Shown here: one piece after another, positions 7,435 through 16,323 of the stretch
How the letters are laid out: each line of letters starts with the position of its first letter
Numbering within the stretch: position 1 is the first letter of the stretch
Origin: Candidatus Obscuribacterales bacterium
GTDB lineage: Bacteria; Cyanobacteriota; Vampirovibrionia; Obscuribacterales; Obscuribacteraceae
DNA: 64,000 nt
NCBI GenBank assembly: GCA_019752635.1
Contig: JAIELX010000072.1
Coordinates: 1 to 64,000 of the forward strand
Direction: 5' to 3'
Made by a program: the position numbers and the translations under genes
Notes under the pieces: model-generated
Seen by the model: only the letters and a program-made list of their open reading frames with translations
Told to the model about the DNA's origin: nothing
The model's database searches: none

Positions 7435-8139
7435 CTATTTTTGAGTCTTCTTGATGTTAATTCTTACATTCTCCGGAGGTTTCTCAGATGCAGGACGCAA
7501 GTCTTCACCGCTGAGAGCTCGCGGTTGTTCAGAGATACCTATGCGGTCTTCTGGAGCACTATTGTTCGGAACCCGGGTTCTGATTTCTTCATCTTTCGGA
7601 ATTACAGACACCGGCTTGGGCTGATCGAATCTAACGGGAAGCTGGTTTACCGGCAACGTCATTGGCTGATCCGGGTGCTGCGAGCGGGGTTCTTCGCTTT
7701 GTTCTTGCCGATGGACCCCATTTTCCACCGGAATCGGCCGTAGATCGCTTGGTATCGGAGGAACTTGCTTTGGCCGGTTGAGCATGTCAGTTAAGGTCAT
7801 CGGAAGAGGAACATTAAGTGCCGCCGAATTTTGCAGCGAGTCAGAAGGAAGTTTCAGTACGCTGCTGACCAGCGAATCGGGACCAGGAGTGCCTTCACGA
7901 GGGGCAGGATGCCCATCTGCTTTTGGCTGGTTGAGCATGTCGGTTAAGGTCATCGGAGGAAGAACATTAGGTGCTGGATTTCGCATCGAGTCAGAATGTA
8001 ATTTCAGTACTCCGTTGACAAACGAACCGGGACCCGTGTTGACTTCTGCAAGAAGCAGATTAGCGAGCGTCTCGCTCTCTGTTTCTTGAGGAGTGAATCG
8101 ATTTCGGCTTGCATCATTACCGTTTTCAAAGTTAGCCAT
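7435..8139 (-). CDS. Proline-rich unknown protein with two internal repeats
   Basis: 234 residues, hydrophilic, Pro/Asn/Ser-rich and probably largely disordered; not recognised. A unit of about 38 residues occurs at about 36-73 and 85-124, each with GPxS(F/L)V, VLKLxSDS, NV and PMTLTDMLNxPK. A third partial unit (PMTLPVNQL...DQPKP) is at about 159-176. The DNA copies near 7785 and 7925 are also alike, so the duplication is fairly recent. AAGGAGG lies at good spacing before the ATG at 8139. The fourth copy of the 11-bp direct-repeat element is about 107 bases upstream, which places the gene in the same putative regulon as the SPERVSADAPS genes. Confidence 0.7.
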   Translation of the reverse strand: MANFENGNDASRNRFTPQETESETLANLLLAEVNTGPGSFVNGVLKLHSDSMRNPAPNVLPPMTLTDMLNQPKADGHPAPREGTPGPDSLVSSVLKLPSDSLQNSAALNVPLPMTLTDMLNRPKQVPPIPSDLRPIPVENGVHRQEQSEEPRSQHPDQPMTLPVNQLPVRFDQPKPVSVIPKDEEIRTRVPNNSAPEDRIGISEQPRALSGEDLRPASEKPPENVRINIKKTQK

Positions 8140-8245
8140 GATAGTATCCTCCTTGTGCAGAGCAACCTTTGCGGGACCTGCTCTGCATTAGCCTTCTGCC
8201 TTTAGTTCTGAACTCTCGCTGGCGTCAACCGCCAAGAGAAATTTC

Positions 8246-8288
8246 TGTTGTACGCATAGTCATTCAAAGTTTTGTCAAAAGTCTGTCA
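8246..8288 (-). promoter_or_regulatory. Direct-repeat promoter element, copy 4
   Basis: Minus strand: TGACAGACTTT and TGACAAAACTT, then TGAATGACTATGCG, in the same order and spacing as copies 1 and 2. A possible -10 is TATGCG at 8253-8258. The predicted leader to the start at 8139 is about 105 bases. Confidence 0.5.
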
Positions 8289-8433
8289 CTCGAAAAATTG
8301 ACAAACGCTGGTAAATCGGCTCCCGAGATCGTACTCGGAAAGATGTCCGAAGCCGCTTGTCGGACAAGGGCAAGTAGACAGTTTCGTGCCGGGTCTGGGC
8401 GGGTAGAGATCTGGTGTGTCGTGGACGCAGTCA

Positions 8434-10710
8434 ATGCCTTTCCCAGCAGGAACAATCATCGACCAAAGATATGAAATTCTTTCATCCATCGGAGAAGGTG
8501 GCATGGGGGCGGTTTTTAGTGCGCGTGAAATCGGCCTCAATCGTCTGGTGGCACTGAAGATTCTTCACCCTGGATATGTCGGGGACGACGATAGCAAACA
8601 GCGTTTCAATCTTGAAGCAAAAGTCATCGCAAACCTTTCTCATAAGAATCTGTGCACGTGTTTTCGTTTTGGTGTAGAGGAGCAGGATTCTACGCCATAC
8701 ATTGCCATGGAATTTTTGCAGGGCAAAACCCTGAGATTGCTGTTAAATGAGCATGACAAACTTTCGTGGCAGCGGGCGGTGCGAATAGTTGCTCAGACCG
8801 CGGAGGCAATGGACTATGTACATTCTTGCGGTGTCATACATCGCGATCTTAAGCCCAACAACATCATTCTCCTGGATCGTGAAGGGGAAGATTTCGTAAA
8901 GGTCCTTGATTTTGGATTGGCGAAGATTGTCGAGAATCAAGAACAACATTTGACCCAAAGTGGACTTTTGCTGGGAAGCGTACCTTATATGAGCCCGGAG
9001 CAATGTCAGGCAAAACGCGTAGACCATCGTAGCGACATTTACTCTCTGGGTTGCATTCTCTACGAATGTGTCTCGGGTGAAGCACCGTTTTCTGCCGACA
9101 CACCAATCGGAATTCTGCATCGCCACGTAAATGACGAACCAGGACCGCTTGGAGCTGATGTTCCTGCTACATTGAAAAAAGTAATCTCGGCAGCACTTGC
9201 GAAGAACTTGAATGACAGATACCAGAGCATGTTCGAGTTTCATTCCGACTTGCTGGCTGTACTCGACTGTAATGCCGCTGTTGATGAAGTAGCTGTGTTT
9301 CATCATCCAGCACAAGTCAGAAGAGGCAGCGTGAAGGCAGGTCTCATTCCTGTGGCGTTAATTACTCTGCTTCTGATAGTTGTTCCAGTGCTTTTGGCTT
9401 CCGACCCTATAAAAGGAGAAGTTGTGGCACTTATCGTCAGAGTAATTGGCTCCAGCGAGGGAGCTAAGTGGGGAGTCGACAGAGCCAGAGAGCTCATTTC
9501 CGGGCAAAGTCGGCGAAGTGCAGAGGTTGTTCTGAAGGCATGCGAAGATGTTGATCCTCGTTCCGATGCCTTTACGAGAGTGAGTATTAAAGCGCTTCAG
9601 TCGAAAATACAATGGGACGGTGGTAACCTTGAAAAGTCGGAATCCCTAGTTCAGTCTGCCCTGGAAGGGCTCGATCAAGCAGCGGGAAAGCGCAAGCAAG
9701 TTGCTGCTGACGAGATATCTGCGGTCCAAGATACGCTTGCGAGTATCACCATAAAGTCATCCAATGTGCCAGAAAAATTTTCAGAACTTGGTTGTCGCTA
9801 TCTTGCAGTTGGAGAACTGGATCTTCTTTCATCAATTTGCAATTGTCTCATTGAACTGGCATCATCCGCGAACCAAAGCAAGTCAAGGACAGCAGCGGAG
9901 ACAGTAGCACCGTTCCTTTGCCATGCTATTGCGACAGCGCTTACTCAGGCTGGCAAGCAACCGCAGGCGGTATCGTTTGCTGAGAGGGGAAGTAGACTGG
10001 GGCAAAGGCTGCGCCGACTGTCTGCAAGTTCCACCGACCTGGTTTATAGGCGCGACATTCTTACGAAATTGAGCAGCAGACTCAATTCGATCGGATATGA
10101 TGCCCGCCCGGCGCTAAAGCAAGCCCTTCAGCTTCAGGAACAGGGTGAAAGCGAGGAATCCAAAATTCCCCTTATGCTCATGCTCTGCGTTGAAGAACGC
10201 CAGCACAACAAAGATGATACTTCTATTGCTGAGAACATGGCGAAGTCCGTACTCCAGCTTTGCCAGAGAGATCCGCAGCGTTTATGGCAATCTAAAGCCA
10301 GCGCTCTTATGGAGTTGGCCTTAGCCTATAAAACGAATGGAAGTTTTTCTGAAGCGAGAAGATATATGACCATTTGCGAGAATGTCCTCAGTCAGCACCA
10401 CGCCGTCAACCCTAGCTACTGCTTCGAACGGGCATATCTGGAAGCTTCGAGCGGCAATAACGAATCGGCGGAAAAGTACTGTCATATTGCCAGAACTCTG
10501 CCACATGACTGGCAAATGGACTATTGTATTGACTGTGTAGAATTCCAGGTTGTGCTAAACAAGAAGGGGCCAGCTGCCGCTGAAGACAATTTGCTGGCGA
10601 TTTACGCACGATACAAGGACCGATGGGATCCTAAAGCCTTGGCGGGTTTCCTGACCAAGCTTGAGGAAGTACGAAAAGAACGAAAGAAACTGAATGAAGC
10701 AACGAGGTGA
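8434..10710 (+). CDS. Membrane-anchored Hanks-type Ser/Thr protein kinase
   Basis: 758 residues. The N-terminal kinase domain (about 13-275) is complete: P-loop GEGGMGAV (21-28), catalytic Lys42 in ALKIL, HRDLKPNN with Asp138, DFGLAK with Asp159, and SVPYMSPEQ in the activation segment, so it should be active. One transmembrane helix follows (about 303-323), giving an extracytoplasmic region of about 430 residues made of helical TPR-like arrays. This is the PknB-like receptor-kinase layout with a TPR sensor tail. A GTG six codons upstream is also in frame and neither start has a strong ribosome site. A similar kinase is encoded at 13112-15103 on the other strand. The substrate and ligand are unknown. 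Confidence 0.9.
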   Translation: MPFPAGTIIDQRYEILSSIGEGGMGAVFSAREIGLNRLVALKILHPGYVGDDDSKQRFNLEAKVIANLSHKNLCTCFRFGVEEQDSTPYIAMEFLQGKTLRLLLNEHDKLSWQRAVRIVAQTAEAMDYVHSCGVIHRDLKPNNIILLDREGEDFVKVLDFGLAKIVENQEQHLTQSGLLLGSVPYMSPEQCQAKRVDHRSDIYSLGCILYECVSGEAPFSADTPIGILHRHVNDEPGPLGADVPATLKKVISAALAKNLNDRYQSMFEFHSDLLAVLDCNAAVDEVAVFHHPAQVRRGSVKAGLIPVALITLLLIVVPVLLASDPIKGEVVALIVRVIGSSEGAKWGVDRARELISGQSRRSAEVVLKACEDVDPRSDAFTRVSIKALQSKIQWDGGNLEKSESLVQSALEGLDQAAGKRKQVAADEISAVQDTLASITIKSSNVPEKFSELGCRYLAVGELDLLSSICNCLIELASSANQSKSRTAAETVAPFLCHAIATALTQAGKQPQAVSFAERGSRLGQRLRRLSASSTDLVYRRDILTKLSSRLNSIGYDARPALKQALQLQEQGESEESKIPLMLMLCVEERQHNKDDTSIAENMAKSVLQLCQRDPQRLWQSKASALMELALAYKTNGSFSEARRYMTICENVLSQHHAVNPSYCFERAYLEASSGNNESAEKYCHIARTLPHDWQMDYCIDCVEFQVVLNKKGPAAAEDNLLAIYARYKDRWDPKALAGFLTKLEEVRKERKKLNEATR

Positions 10711-10786
10711 GTGCGATTGTGCCCGAACGGTCGAACTTGCTAGTCGCGCCGGGTCTTATTTGACCTTCTGTCCAGTCGACGTTTCG

Positions 10787-11455
10787 TTAGTGCTTGGATG
10801 CGATTCCCATAATGGTCCAGAGAGCCGGCGCCAGCAATGGGAAGAACATAATTGCAAGTCCCGATGGAACAATGCCCAGCCACAGGACCCAAAATGTCGG
10901 GCCGAAGGATCTATTGCGCACCAATAACATGCAAGATATGGCTTGCCAAATTACTGCACCAACTAGAAGAACCCATCCGATCCAAGACTTACTGAACAAG
11001 CCGACCATAATCGGATAAACACAACTGGACGAAAGCGAAGGAAGTACAAGAAACCAAGGTATTGAGCAAAGCGATAGTGCAAGTACGATGCGTCCTCTCT
11101 GGCAGCACGAGGCTAAGCCTTTATTTTGCAAAAATTGGGATGATTCCCACAATCCCAAAAGGCCGGGTACGACCAAGAAAAAGATGATTAAAAGCGTGCC
11201 GGGCACTGCCGAGGTATCAGCTTCGTTGGTTTTCCAGAAGAGAGTCAAGAAGAGCTGCGGTGTTAAAGGCAACCAAAGAAGGGCCGCTTCGCCAAAGTGG
11301 GTGAAGTTGGTGTTGATACAAGGATTTTTGTTCTCATTAAGGTCGAGCATCTTTGCCTGTTTCTGTTCTGTCTGCAATCTGCAGAACGTCGCCCGGACGC
11401 CGACAACAGCTAGGCAGACAAAAAGAAGATACAAGATTACTGTTAGGACGTCCAT
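10787..11455 (-). CDS. Polytopic membrane protein of unknown function
   Basis: 222 residues with about six predicted membrane helices (near 4-24, 52-70, 80-102, 122-150, 155-176 and 184-215). No family was recognised and no conserved charged pair inside the membrane stands out. Its start overlaps the stop of the upstream lipoprotein gene by one base (TAATG), so the two are co-translated and probably work together at the cell envelope. It converges on the Ser/Thr kinase gene ending at 10710. Confidence 0.7.
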   Translation of the reverse strand: MDVLTVILYLLFVCLAVVGVRATFCRLQTEQKQAKMLDLNENKNPCINTNFTHFGEAALLWLPLTPQLFLTLFWKTNEADTSAVPGTLLIIFFLVVPGLLGLWESSQFLQNKGLASCCQRGRIVLALSLCSIPWFLVLPSLSSSCVYPIMVGLFSKSWIGWVLLVGAVIWQAISCMLLVRNRSFGPTFWVLWLGIVPSGLAIMFFPLLAPALWTIMGIASKH

Positions 11456-11979
11456 TATTTCTCGACACGTTTTGCGTTAAGTAATTGGTGCTTCGGTGCG
11501 TCGGGTGACACATTGTTCAATTCGTTGAGCCTTATGATCATCATTTCCTTACTGCATAAGTTCGTTCCGAAATAGTATGTTTTCGTTGGTTTGTGGAGGA
11601 TCAGGTATGCCTGGTCCTCTTTGGAGATCGGCGTACTGGAACCTTCCAAGTTAGCTGCATCCAGAAGTTTTTCTCTATCTTTGTCCGGGAAGCACGTTGC
11701 CATTCCCTTGGCTGTGTCTATCGTTGCAGCGTTAGATAGGGGCTCGAACTTGCCTCTGGCCAGTTGTGGAGTCAGGTCGCTGATGAAACTTGCGGAGGCG
11801 GAAGTGCCGCCACCTTGGAAGACGGCGGTGCCTTTTCCTTCGACATTGCGGAAGCAAGCCGAGTTTGAAAAGTAGCTCGCAACAACGTCTGCGCCACTCA
11901 TTGTTGAGTTCAATGGATCTAGGGCAGTCCCGCAGCCTGTTAGCAGCATCAGGCTACCCGCTAAAGCAAGTCTGCGCAT
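11455..11979 (-). CDS. Small lipoprotein of unknown function
   Basis: 174 residues. The N-terminus MRRLALAGSLMLLTGC is a typical lipoprotein signal with lipobox LTGC, so the mature protein starts at Cys16 and should be membrane-anchored outside the cytoplasm. The rest is soluble and unrecognised. It contains three further cysteines, which could form disulfides. AGGAG lies six bases before the ATG. It is the first gene of a two-gene unit with the membrane protein at 10787, to which it is coupled by a one-base overlap. A pair of 11-base direct repeats lies about 45-65 bases upstream (12023-12044). Confidence 0.75.
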   Translation of the reverse strand: MRRLALAGSLMLLTGCGTALDPLNSTMSGADVVASYFSNSACFRNVEGKGTAVFQGGGTSASASFISDLTPQLARGKFEPLSNAATIDTAKGMATCFPDKDREKLLDAANLEGSSTPISKEDQAYLILHKPTKTYYFGTNLCSKEMMIIRLNELNNVSPDAPKHQLLNAKRVEK

Positions 11980-12113
11980 TGTGATCTCCTTCTGCTGCTG
12001 ACAAGGTCACATTAGTCCTGCGTTGTGACTGCTCTGTGACGACTCTCTCTGCTGTATCTAGAGTTTGGGAAATGAGGTGTAAACTTGTGAGGTTGTCGTA
12101 ATCAGTTGGTGAT

Positions 12114-12536
12114 ATGAAAGCATTCTACATCGAGCAGGAAATTCGCGTTGCCACTTACGACATCGACTTCGCAGGACATGTCAGCAACATTAGCTATCTG
12201 CGCTGGCTCGAGGACATGCGACGAAGCATGTTCGATCAGTACTCCCCCTTCCACGAATTCCTGGAGAGGGGGCTGACACCGGTTCTGGTATCAACTGATA
12301 TTAAATACCGAAAGGGTGTGAGACTCTTCGACAAGCCAAAGTGCTCAATGTGGATCAGCGGAATTACGAAAACCAGCCTGACGGTAAACGCTTGTATCAC
12401 AGTTGCCGGTGAGCTTCGCACCGAAGTGGAGCACGTGGGCGTATTTGTAAATCTCACTACGTTGAAGCCCGTGAGGCTACCGAAAGAATTTGCAGATGCT
12501 GTCAATGCGTCTGCAGCTATCACCAGTCGGATTTAG
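12114..12536 (+). CDS. Acyl-CoA thioesterase, hotdog fold (YbgC/FadM type)
   Basis: 140 residues, the usual size for the 4-hydroxybenzoyl-CoA thioesterase family. The diagnostic start VATYDIDFAGHVSNISYLRWLED carries the catalytic Asp in the YDxDxxGHVxN motif, followed by a pattern of beta strands typical of the hotdog fold. It should hydrolyse an acyl-CoA or acyl-ACP thioester in the cytoplasm; the chain length cannot be read from the sequence. GGTGAT precedes the ATG. The next gene, xpt, starts 11 bases after the stop, so the two are probably co-transcribed although the functions are not obviously linked. Confidence 0.85.
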   Translation: MKAFYIEQEIRVATYDIDFAGHVSNISYLRWLEDMRRSMFDQYSPFHEFLERGLTPVLVSTDIKYRKGVRLFDKPKCSMWISGITKTSLTVNACITVAGELRTEVEHVGVFVNLTTLKPVRLPKEFADAVNASAAITSRI

Positions 12537-12547
12537 GGGACGCATAA

Positions 12548-13117
12548 ATGCAGTTGTTGAAAGATAAAATTCTCAATGAAGGTCGATATCTCGGAAACGG
12601 AATTTTGAAGGTTGATTCATTCATGAATCACCAGATTGACCCTGTTTTGATGCGGCAGATTGGTGAGGAGATTGCCAGGCGATTTCAGGATCAAAAACCA
12701 ACAAGGATTTTGACTGCTGAAAGTAGTGGTATTGCGCCCTCTCTCGCTACGGCTCTGGTTCTAGGCGTTCCTGTGGTGTATGCCAGGAAGCAGCAGCCGG
12801 TTACTATGAATGATGGGGCTTTTCGCGCAAAATCCGAGTCTCATACGTTTAAGAAGGATGTCGAATTGATTGTGTCGAGCCAGTATCTAACCAAAGCCGA
12901 TCGCATACTAATCATCGATGATTTCCTGGCTACGGCGCGGACTATCGTTGCTCTGGTGGATTTGGTGAAAGAGAGTGGAGCGACACTCGTCGGTATCGGA
13001 GCTGTGATTGAAAAATCTTTCGAAGGTGGCCGAGAAAAATTAGTGCCATTGGGCGTTCAAGTCGAGAGTTTGGCTCGTATAAAGTCATTCGAAAATGATC
13101 GACCTGAGTTTCTATAG
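12548..13117 (+). CDS. xpt: Xanthine phosphoribosyltransferase
   Basis: 189 residues, full length for Xpt. It transfers ribose-phosphate from PRPP to xanthine in purine salvage, in the cytoplasm. The family N-terminus (LKDKILNEGRYLGNGILKVDSFMNHQIDP) is present, as are the PurR/Xpt-like EssGIAPSLATALVLGVPVVYARK region and the PRPP-binding loop ILIIDDFLATARTI. In typical Xpt the loop reads DDFLANG; the ATART version here is a mild departure. GGGGA precedes the ATG. The 3' end overlaps the convergent Ser/Thr kinase gene by six bases. No purine riboswitch was seen upstream. Confidence 0.9.
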   Translation: MQLLKDKILNEGRYLGNGILKVDSFMNHQIDPVLMRQIGEEIARRFQDQKPTRILTAESSGIAPSLATALVLGVPVVYARKQQPVTMNDGAFRAKSESHTFKKDVELIVSSQYLTKADRILIIDDFLATARTIVALVDLVKESGATLVGIGAVIEKSFEGGREKLVPLGVQVESLARIKSFENDRPEFL

Positions 13118-15103
13118 GGTAATCGCAGTCAGTGTCTTCAGGTCTCCTGCGTTCAAGTATTCACGATACTTTGACAGTGCTTCATCACGATATCTCACCG
13201 ATGCAGGTATGTCATTGGACGCAGCGCATGCTTGTACCAGCAGGACCAGCATGGCCGCATATTCGTTGCGAAGTTTGGACGGATCTTGTTCGCGCCTGAT
13301 ATCGTCTAACGCATACTGCGCAATCTTAGTGGCTTCTTTGAACTGGTGTTTCTTGTAACAGCGCTTCGCTATTTTCATCAGCGGATCATAGGTCATTCTG
13401 ACGGGGTGATGTCTAAAGCGCTCATAACACTCTAACTGGTGTTGAAACCTTTTAGAATCGAGGTCTTGCGTTCTCTCTGCTAACTGCAGGCAACGACGTG
13501 TGTATTGCAATAAGTCGGCGGGATCTGCGTCTATCGAGGCCTGGAGCGCCTCTAGTTCCTCTTTCTGCTTATGACTGTTGTGATAGAAATCCGCCATGTC
13601 CTCCATCAAGATGGCTTGGCGGTAGCCAATCTTGGTGGAATATTCGTCTTTCAAGGACTCCAGAGCTTTTTCGTAATAGCCTTGTGCTTTTGCGGTATCG
13701 CCCCGAGCTCCAAAAACGCGTGCGGCGAAGCGAAAGACTTCGAACCTCACATTGGGGCTGCAGTTCCCGGTGTTAAGCGAGTGGAGCGCCGCTGTTGCAT
13801 AGTACTGCGCCTTATCCAATTGCTTCCGTGACAGTAAATAGTTTGCGTATGCTCCCTGAATGCGGGGAAGAACGGTCCAGTCTCTTTTGCGCTCGGCGCT
13901 CTTCAGCGCCGCAATAAAGAGTCTCTCAACCTCGCCTTTGGGATCTTGGTTTCCATTCTTCGTGTAAATATGAGTAGCCGCTTGAGCCAGATCCGCGGGA
14001 GATCGTTGTTCCATGCCCAGTGTATGGGTGGGCAGTGCTTGTTTCTCTTGCTTGAGTGGATTCGTGGACGCCGTCTTTGCAATCTCGTTGTTCCGCAAAA
14101 TCCAAAGTGTTGTCACTACAGCTATTAGTACTGCGAAAGTCAGGTAAATGAGGTATCGTTTCTGCTGGGTGTTTCTCTCTGATGTCTGTGTGGGAGCTGT
14201 CCATTGCTTAATCCGGGTGGTATCTAACTGGCCAACTTGTGACAACAAATCCCGGGCGGTCTGAAGTCTGTTTAGCGGATCTTTGCTCAAGCACTTTAGA
14301 ATGATTGCTTGAATTTCTTCGGGCAGTGCTTCCTTGCTTGGAAATGTCGGGATGTCGTTCAAATGCATTGCCATTACAGCAAGTTCAGTTTCGCCATCGA
14401 ACGGACGTTTTCCAGTGAGTGCTTCGAACATTATCACCGCTAGCGAGTAAATGTCTGAGCGTGCGTCAAGGCTCTCGCCTCGGCATTGTTCAGGACTCAT
14501 GTATGCAGGACTTCCCGCGATGCCGACAGTAGTTGTGGCTTGCTTGTCGTACGCTTCGGCCTCTAAGACTTTCGCCAGTCCGAAATCAACTAACTTTGGA
14601 CATTCAGGATTGTCGTCCTCGAGCATTATGTTTGCGGGCTTTAGGTCTCGATGGAGGACCTGTTGGTCGTGAGCATAGGCAAGTGCCTCAGCCAGTGCCA
14701 GAAACATCGCCATTGCCTGCGATAGAGGTAAGATGCCGACCGAGCGAAGGTATTGCTCCAAAGTGATGCCGCGGACGTACTCCATTATCAGGAAAGGAGC
14801 CTCCGCGGTCATGCCGAAGGCTTTGACGCGCATGATGTACTTGTGTTGCAGTCCGGCAGATATCTTTGCCTCGCGTTTGAAGCGCTCGTGACTAGCCGGG
14901 TCGGAGCTGACGTGATTGTGCATGATTTTGATTGCGAGTTCTTCGCCTAACTCGAGATCGCGCGCAAGGTAAACGGTAGCCTTGCCGCCTCTACCCAGCT
15001 CTTTGAGGAGAATGTAGGACTCGTTGATGATAAAGCCCGGCCCCAATTTTTCGATTGGCGTTATGGATACGTTGCTGGTTGGATCTGAAGGGGCGTTAGT
15101 CAC
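13112..15103 (-). CDS. Membrane-anchored Hanks-type Ser/Thr kinase with TPR tail
   Basis: 663 residues. Kinase domain at about 30-292 with GRGGKATV loop, Lys59 in AIKIM, HRDLKPAN with Asp153, DFGLAK with Asp173 and GSPAYMSPEQ, all intact. A membrane helix at about 317-336 is followed by about 320 residues of helix-turn-helix units with TPR character (for example LDKAQYYATAALHSL, GDTAKAQGYYEKALESL, FKEATKIAQYALDDI). The layout matches the kinase at 8434, but the two proteins differ enough that they are not a recent duplication. The start is GTG with no clear Shine-Dalgarno. The gene is convergent with xpt. Confidence 0.9.
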   Translation of the reverse strand: MTNAPSDPTSNVSITPIEKLGPGFIINESYILLKELGRGGKATVYLARDLELGEELAIKIMHNHVSSDPASHERFKREAKISAGLQHKYIMRVKAFGMTAEAPFLIMEYVRGITLEQYLRSVGILPLSQAMAMFLALAEALAYAHDQQVLHRDLKPANIMLEDDNPECPKLVDFGLAKVLEAEAYDKQATTTVGIAGSPAYMSPEQCRGESLDARSDIYSLAVIMFEALTGKRPFDGETELAVMAMHLNDIPTFPSKEALPEEIQAIILKCLSKDPLNRLQTARDLLSQVGQLDTTRIKQWTAPTQTSERNTQQKRYLIYLTFAVLIAVVTTLWILRNNEIAKTASTNPLKQEKQALPTHTLGMEQRSPADLAQAATHIYTKNGNQDPKGEVERLFIAALKSAERKRDWTVLPRIQGAYANYLLSRKQLDKAQYYATAALHSLNTGNCSPNVRFEVFRFAARVFGARGDTAKAQGYYEKALESLKDEYSTKIGYRQAILMEDMADFYHNSHKQKEELEALQASIDADPADLLQYTRRCLQLAERTQDLDSKRFQHQLECYERFRHHPVRMTYDPLMKIAKRCYKKHQFKEATKIAQYALDDIRREQDPSKLRNEYAAMLVLLVQACAASNDIPASVRYRDEALSKYREYLNAGDLKTLTAITL

Positions 15104-15182
15104 GAGTTGTATTCTTGAGGCTCGCGATAGGGATGTTGACGGACTCTGATTTGCTACTTGCCTGCCGCATGCTAGTGTGAGT

Positions 15183-16142
15183 CTACGTTCTTTTAGGCAC
15201 CGGTTTTGCGGTGGCGGTTCCGTAGACGACTGTCATGAAGTCTTGAAGAGCCTTGTCAAACAATGCTTCGTCGTTCAGCCCGACGTCGTTATGTCCACAA
15301 CCGGTTAAAAGCACAAGGTTTTTGGGTTCGTTGGCGCGGGCGAATATTTTCTCGCCATGCTGGTACGGTACTTGCTTGTCTTGAGTGCCATGCACTACGA
15401 GAATGGGCTTGTGAAGGTCTTTGACAATGTCTAGATTGGAGAAGTGAGGTTTCGGAAAAATGAAATCCGGATACAAATGCATGAAGAACAATCCATCCTT
15501 TGCCACCGCCGGCAGTGAACAGAGTCCGGATTGAATAATGGTGCCATCGCACGGGCGCTCTCTTGATACTTGGGTGGCTACCGCTGTGCCGATTGATTCC
15601 CCGTAGTTCAGGATATTGTTGAACTTTAGCGTGTTGCCAACGAAATCGCGAGCTGCCAGGCCGTCCTCCGGTAGATTCGTAATGGCAATGTGGCCTTCGC
15701 TCTTGCCATAGCCGCGATAGTCATATAGGAAAACAGAGTTACCGGCGAGAATGCCGTGCTTTGCTATGAACAATCTGTGCAGTATGTTGCCGGCATTGCC
15801 GTGGTGAACCAGCATAACCCTATCACTTCCCGGTGTTCGAAAGAGCCAACCGTGAAGCTTTTGCCCGTTGGCGGTTGGAAAATAAAACTCTTCTCTGGAC
15901 GAGTTAAGTATTCGGTCCAGTTTGTAGAGGCCAGCGGCAGGTCCGCTAGGCCCTTCGGGACGAAGGACGATAAACGAGTAGAGCGGAGACACCAGCACAA
16001 CTGCCAGGACTAGATAGATAATAAAGAAGTTGCGCGTCAGACGTAGTAACTGGGTTTTGACCGGTATCGGTGGCTTCTTAGACTTTTGCGACCCTACAGG
16101 CTGGTCGCTCCGAACGCCTTCGGTTCTTGGGAGATCTTGCAC
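15183..16142 (-). CDS. Membrane-anchored alpha/beta hydrolase (BEM46-like)
   Basis: 319 residues. An N-terminal membrane helix (about 35-60) is followed by an alpha/beta hydrolase domain. Visible catalytic elements are the oxyanion region LVHHGNAGN, DYRGYGKSEG, nucleophile Ser in NYGESIG, catalytic Asp in HGTQDKQVP and His in GCGHND. These match the BEM46/YsoA-like family of membrane-bound hydrolases, whose substrates are mostly unknown. The GTG start has AAGG five bases upstream. It follows the Ser/Thr kinase on neither strand as an operon: the gap to the next gene is about 80 bases but the kinase lies downstream on the same strand, so read-through into it is possible. Confidence 0.85.
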   Translation of the reverse strand: MQDLPRTEGVRSDQPVGSQKSKKPPIPVKTQLLRLTRNFFIIYLVLAVVLVSPLYSFIVLRPEGPSGPAAGLYKLDRILNSSREEFYFPTANGQKLHGWLFRTPGSDRVMLVHHGNAGNILHRLFIAKHGILAGNSVFLYDYRGYGKSEGHIAITNLPEDGLAARDFVGNTLKFNNILNYGESIGTAVATQVSRERPCDGTIIQSGLCSLPAVAKDGLFFMHLYPDFIFPKPHFSNLDIVKDLHKPILVVHGTQDKQVPYQHGEKIFARANEPKNLVLLTGCGHNDVGLNDEALFDKALQDFMTVVYGTATAKPVPKRT

Positions 16143-16323
16143 GTTAGCCTTACCTCTTCGTTGACCGGTTACTTAAGTATTATGAGGCATGCCAGCCTCA
16201 GGGGCGCCTTCGATAAACACTTTCAGAATTGACCGGTTCTCTCGCCTGGATACGCCATTCACCGTATGCGGCTACGTTCGGTCGTGCCAAGCTGCGTGCG
16301 TGTTGTGTCTGTCGGACCCGAGC

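Noticed and set aside
12537..12547. Purine riboswitch for xpt
   Set aside because: Only 11 bases separate xpt from the thioesterase gene, and the region before the thioesterase shows no purine-aptamer core.
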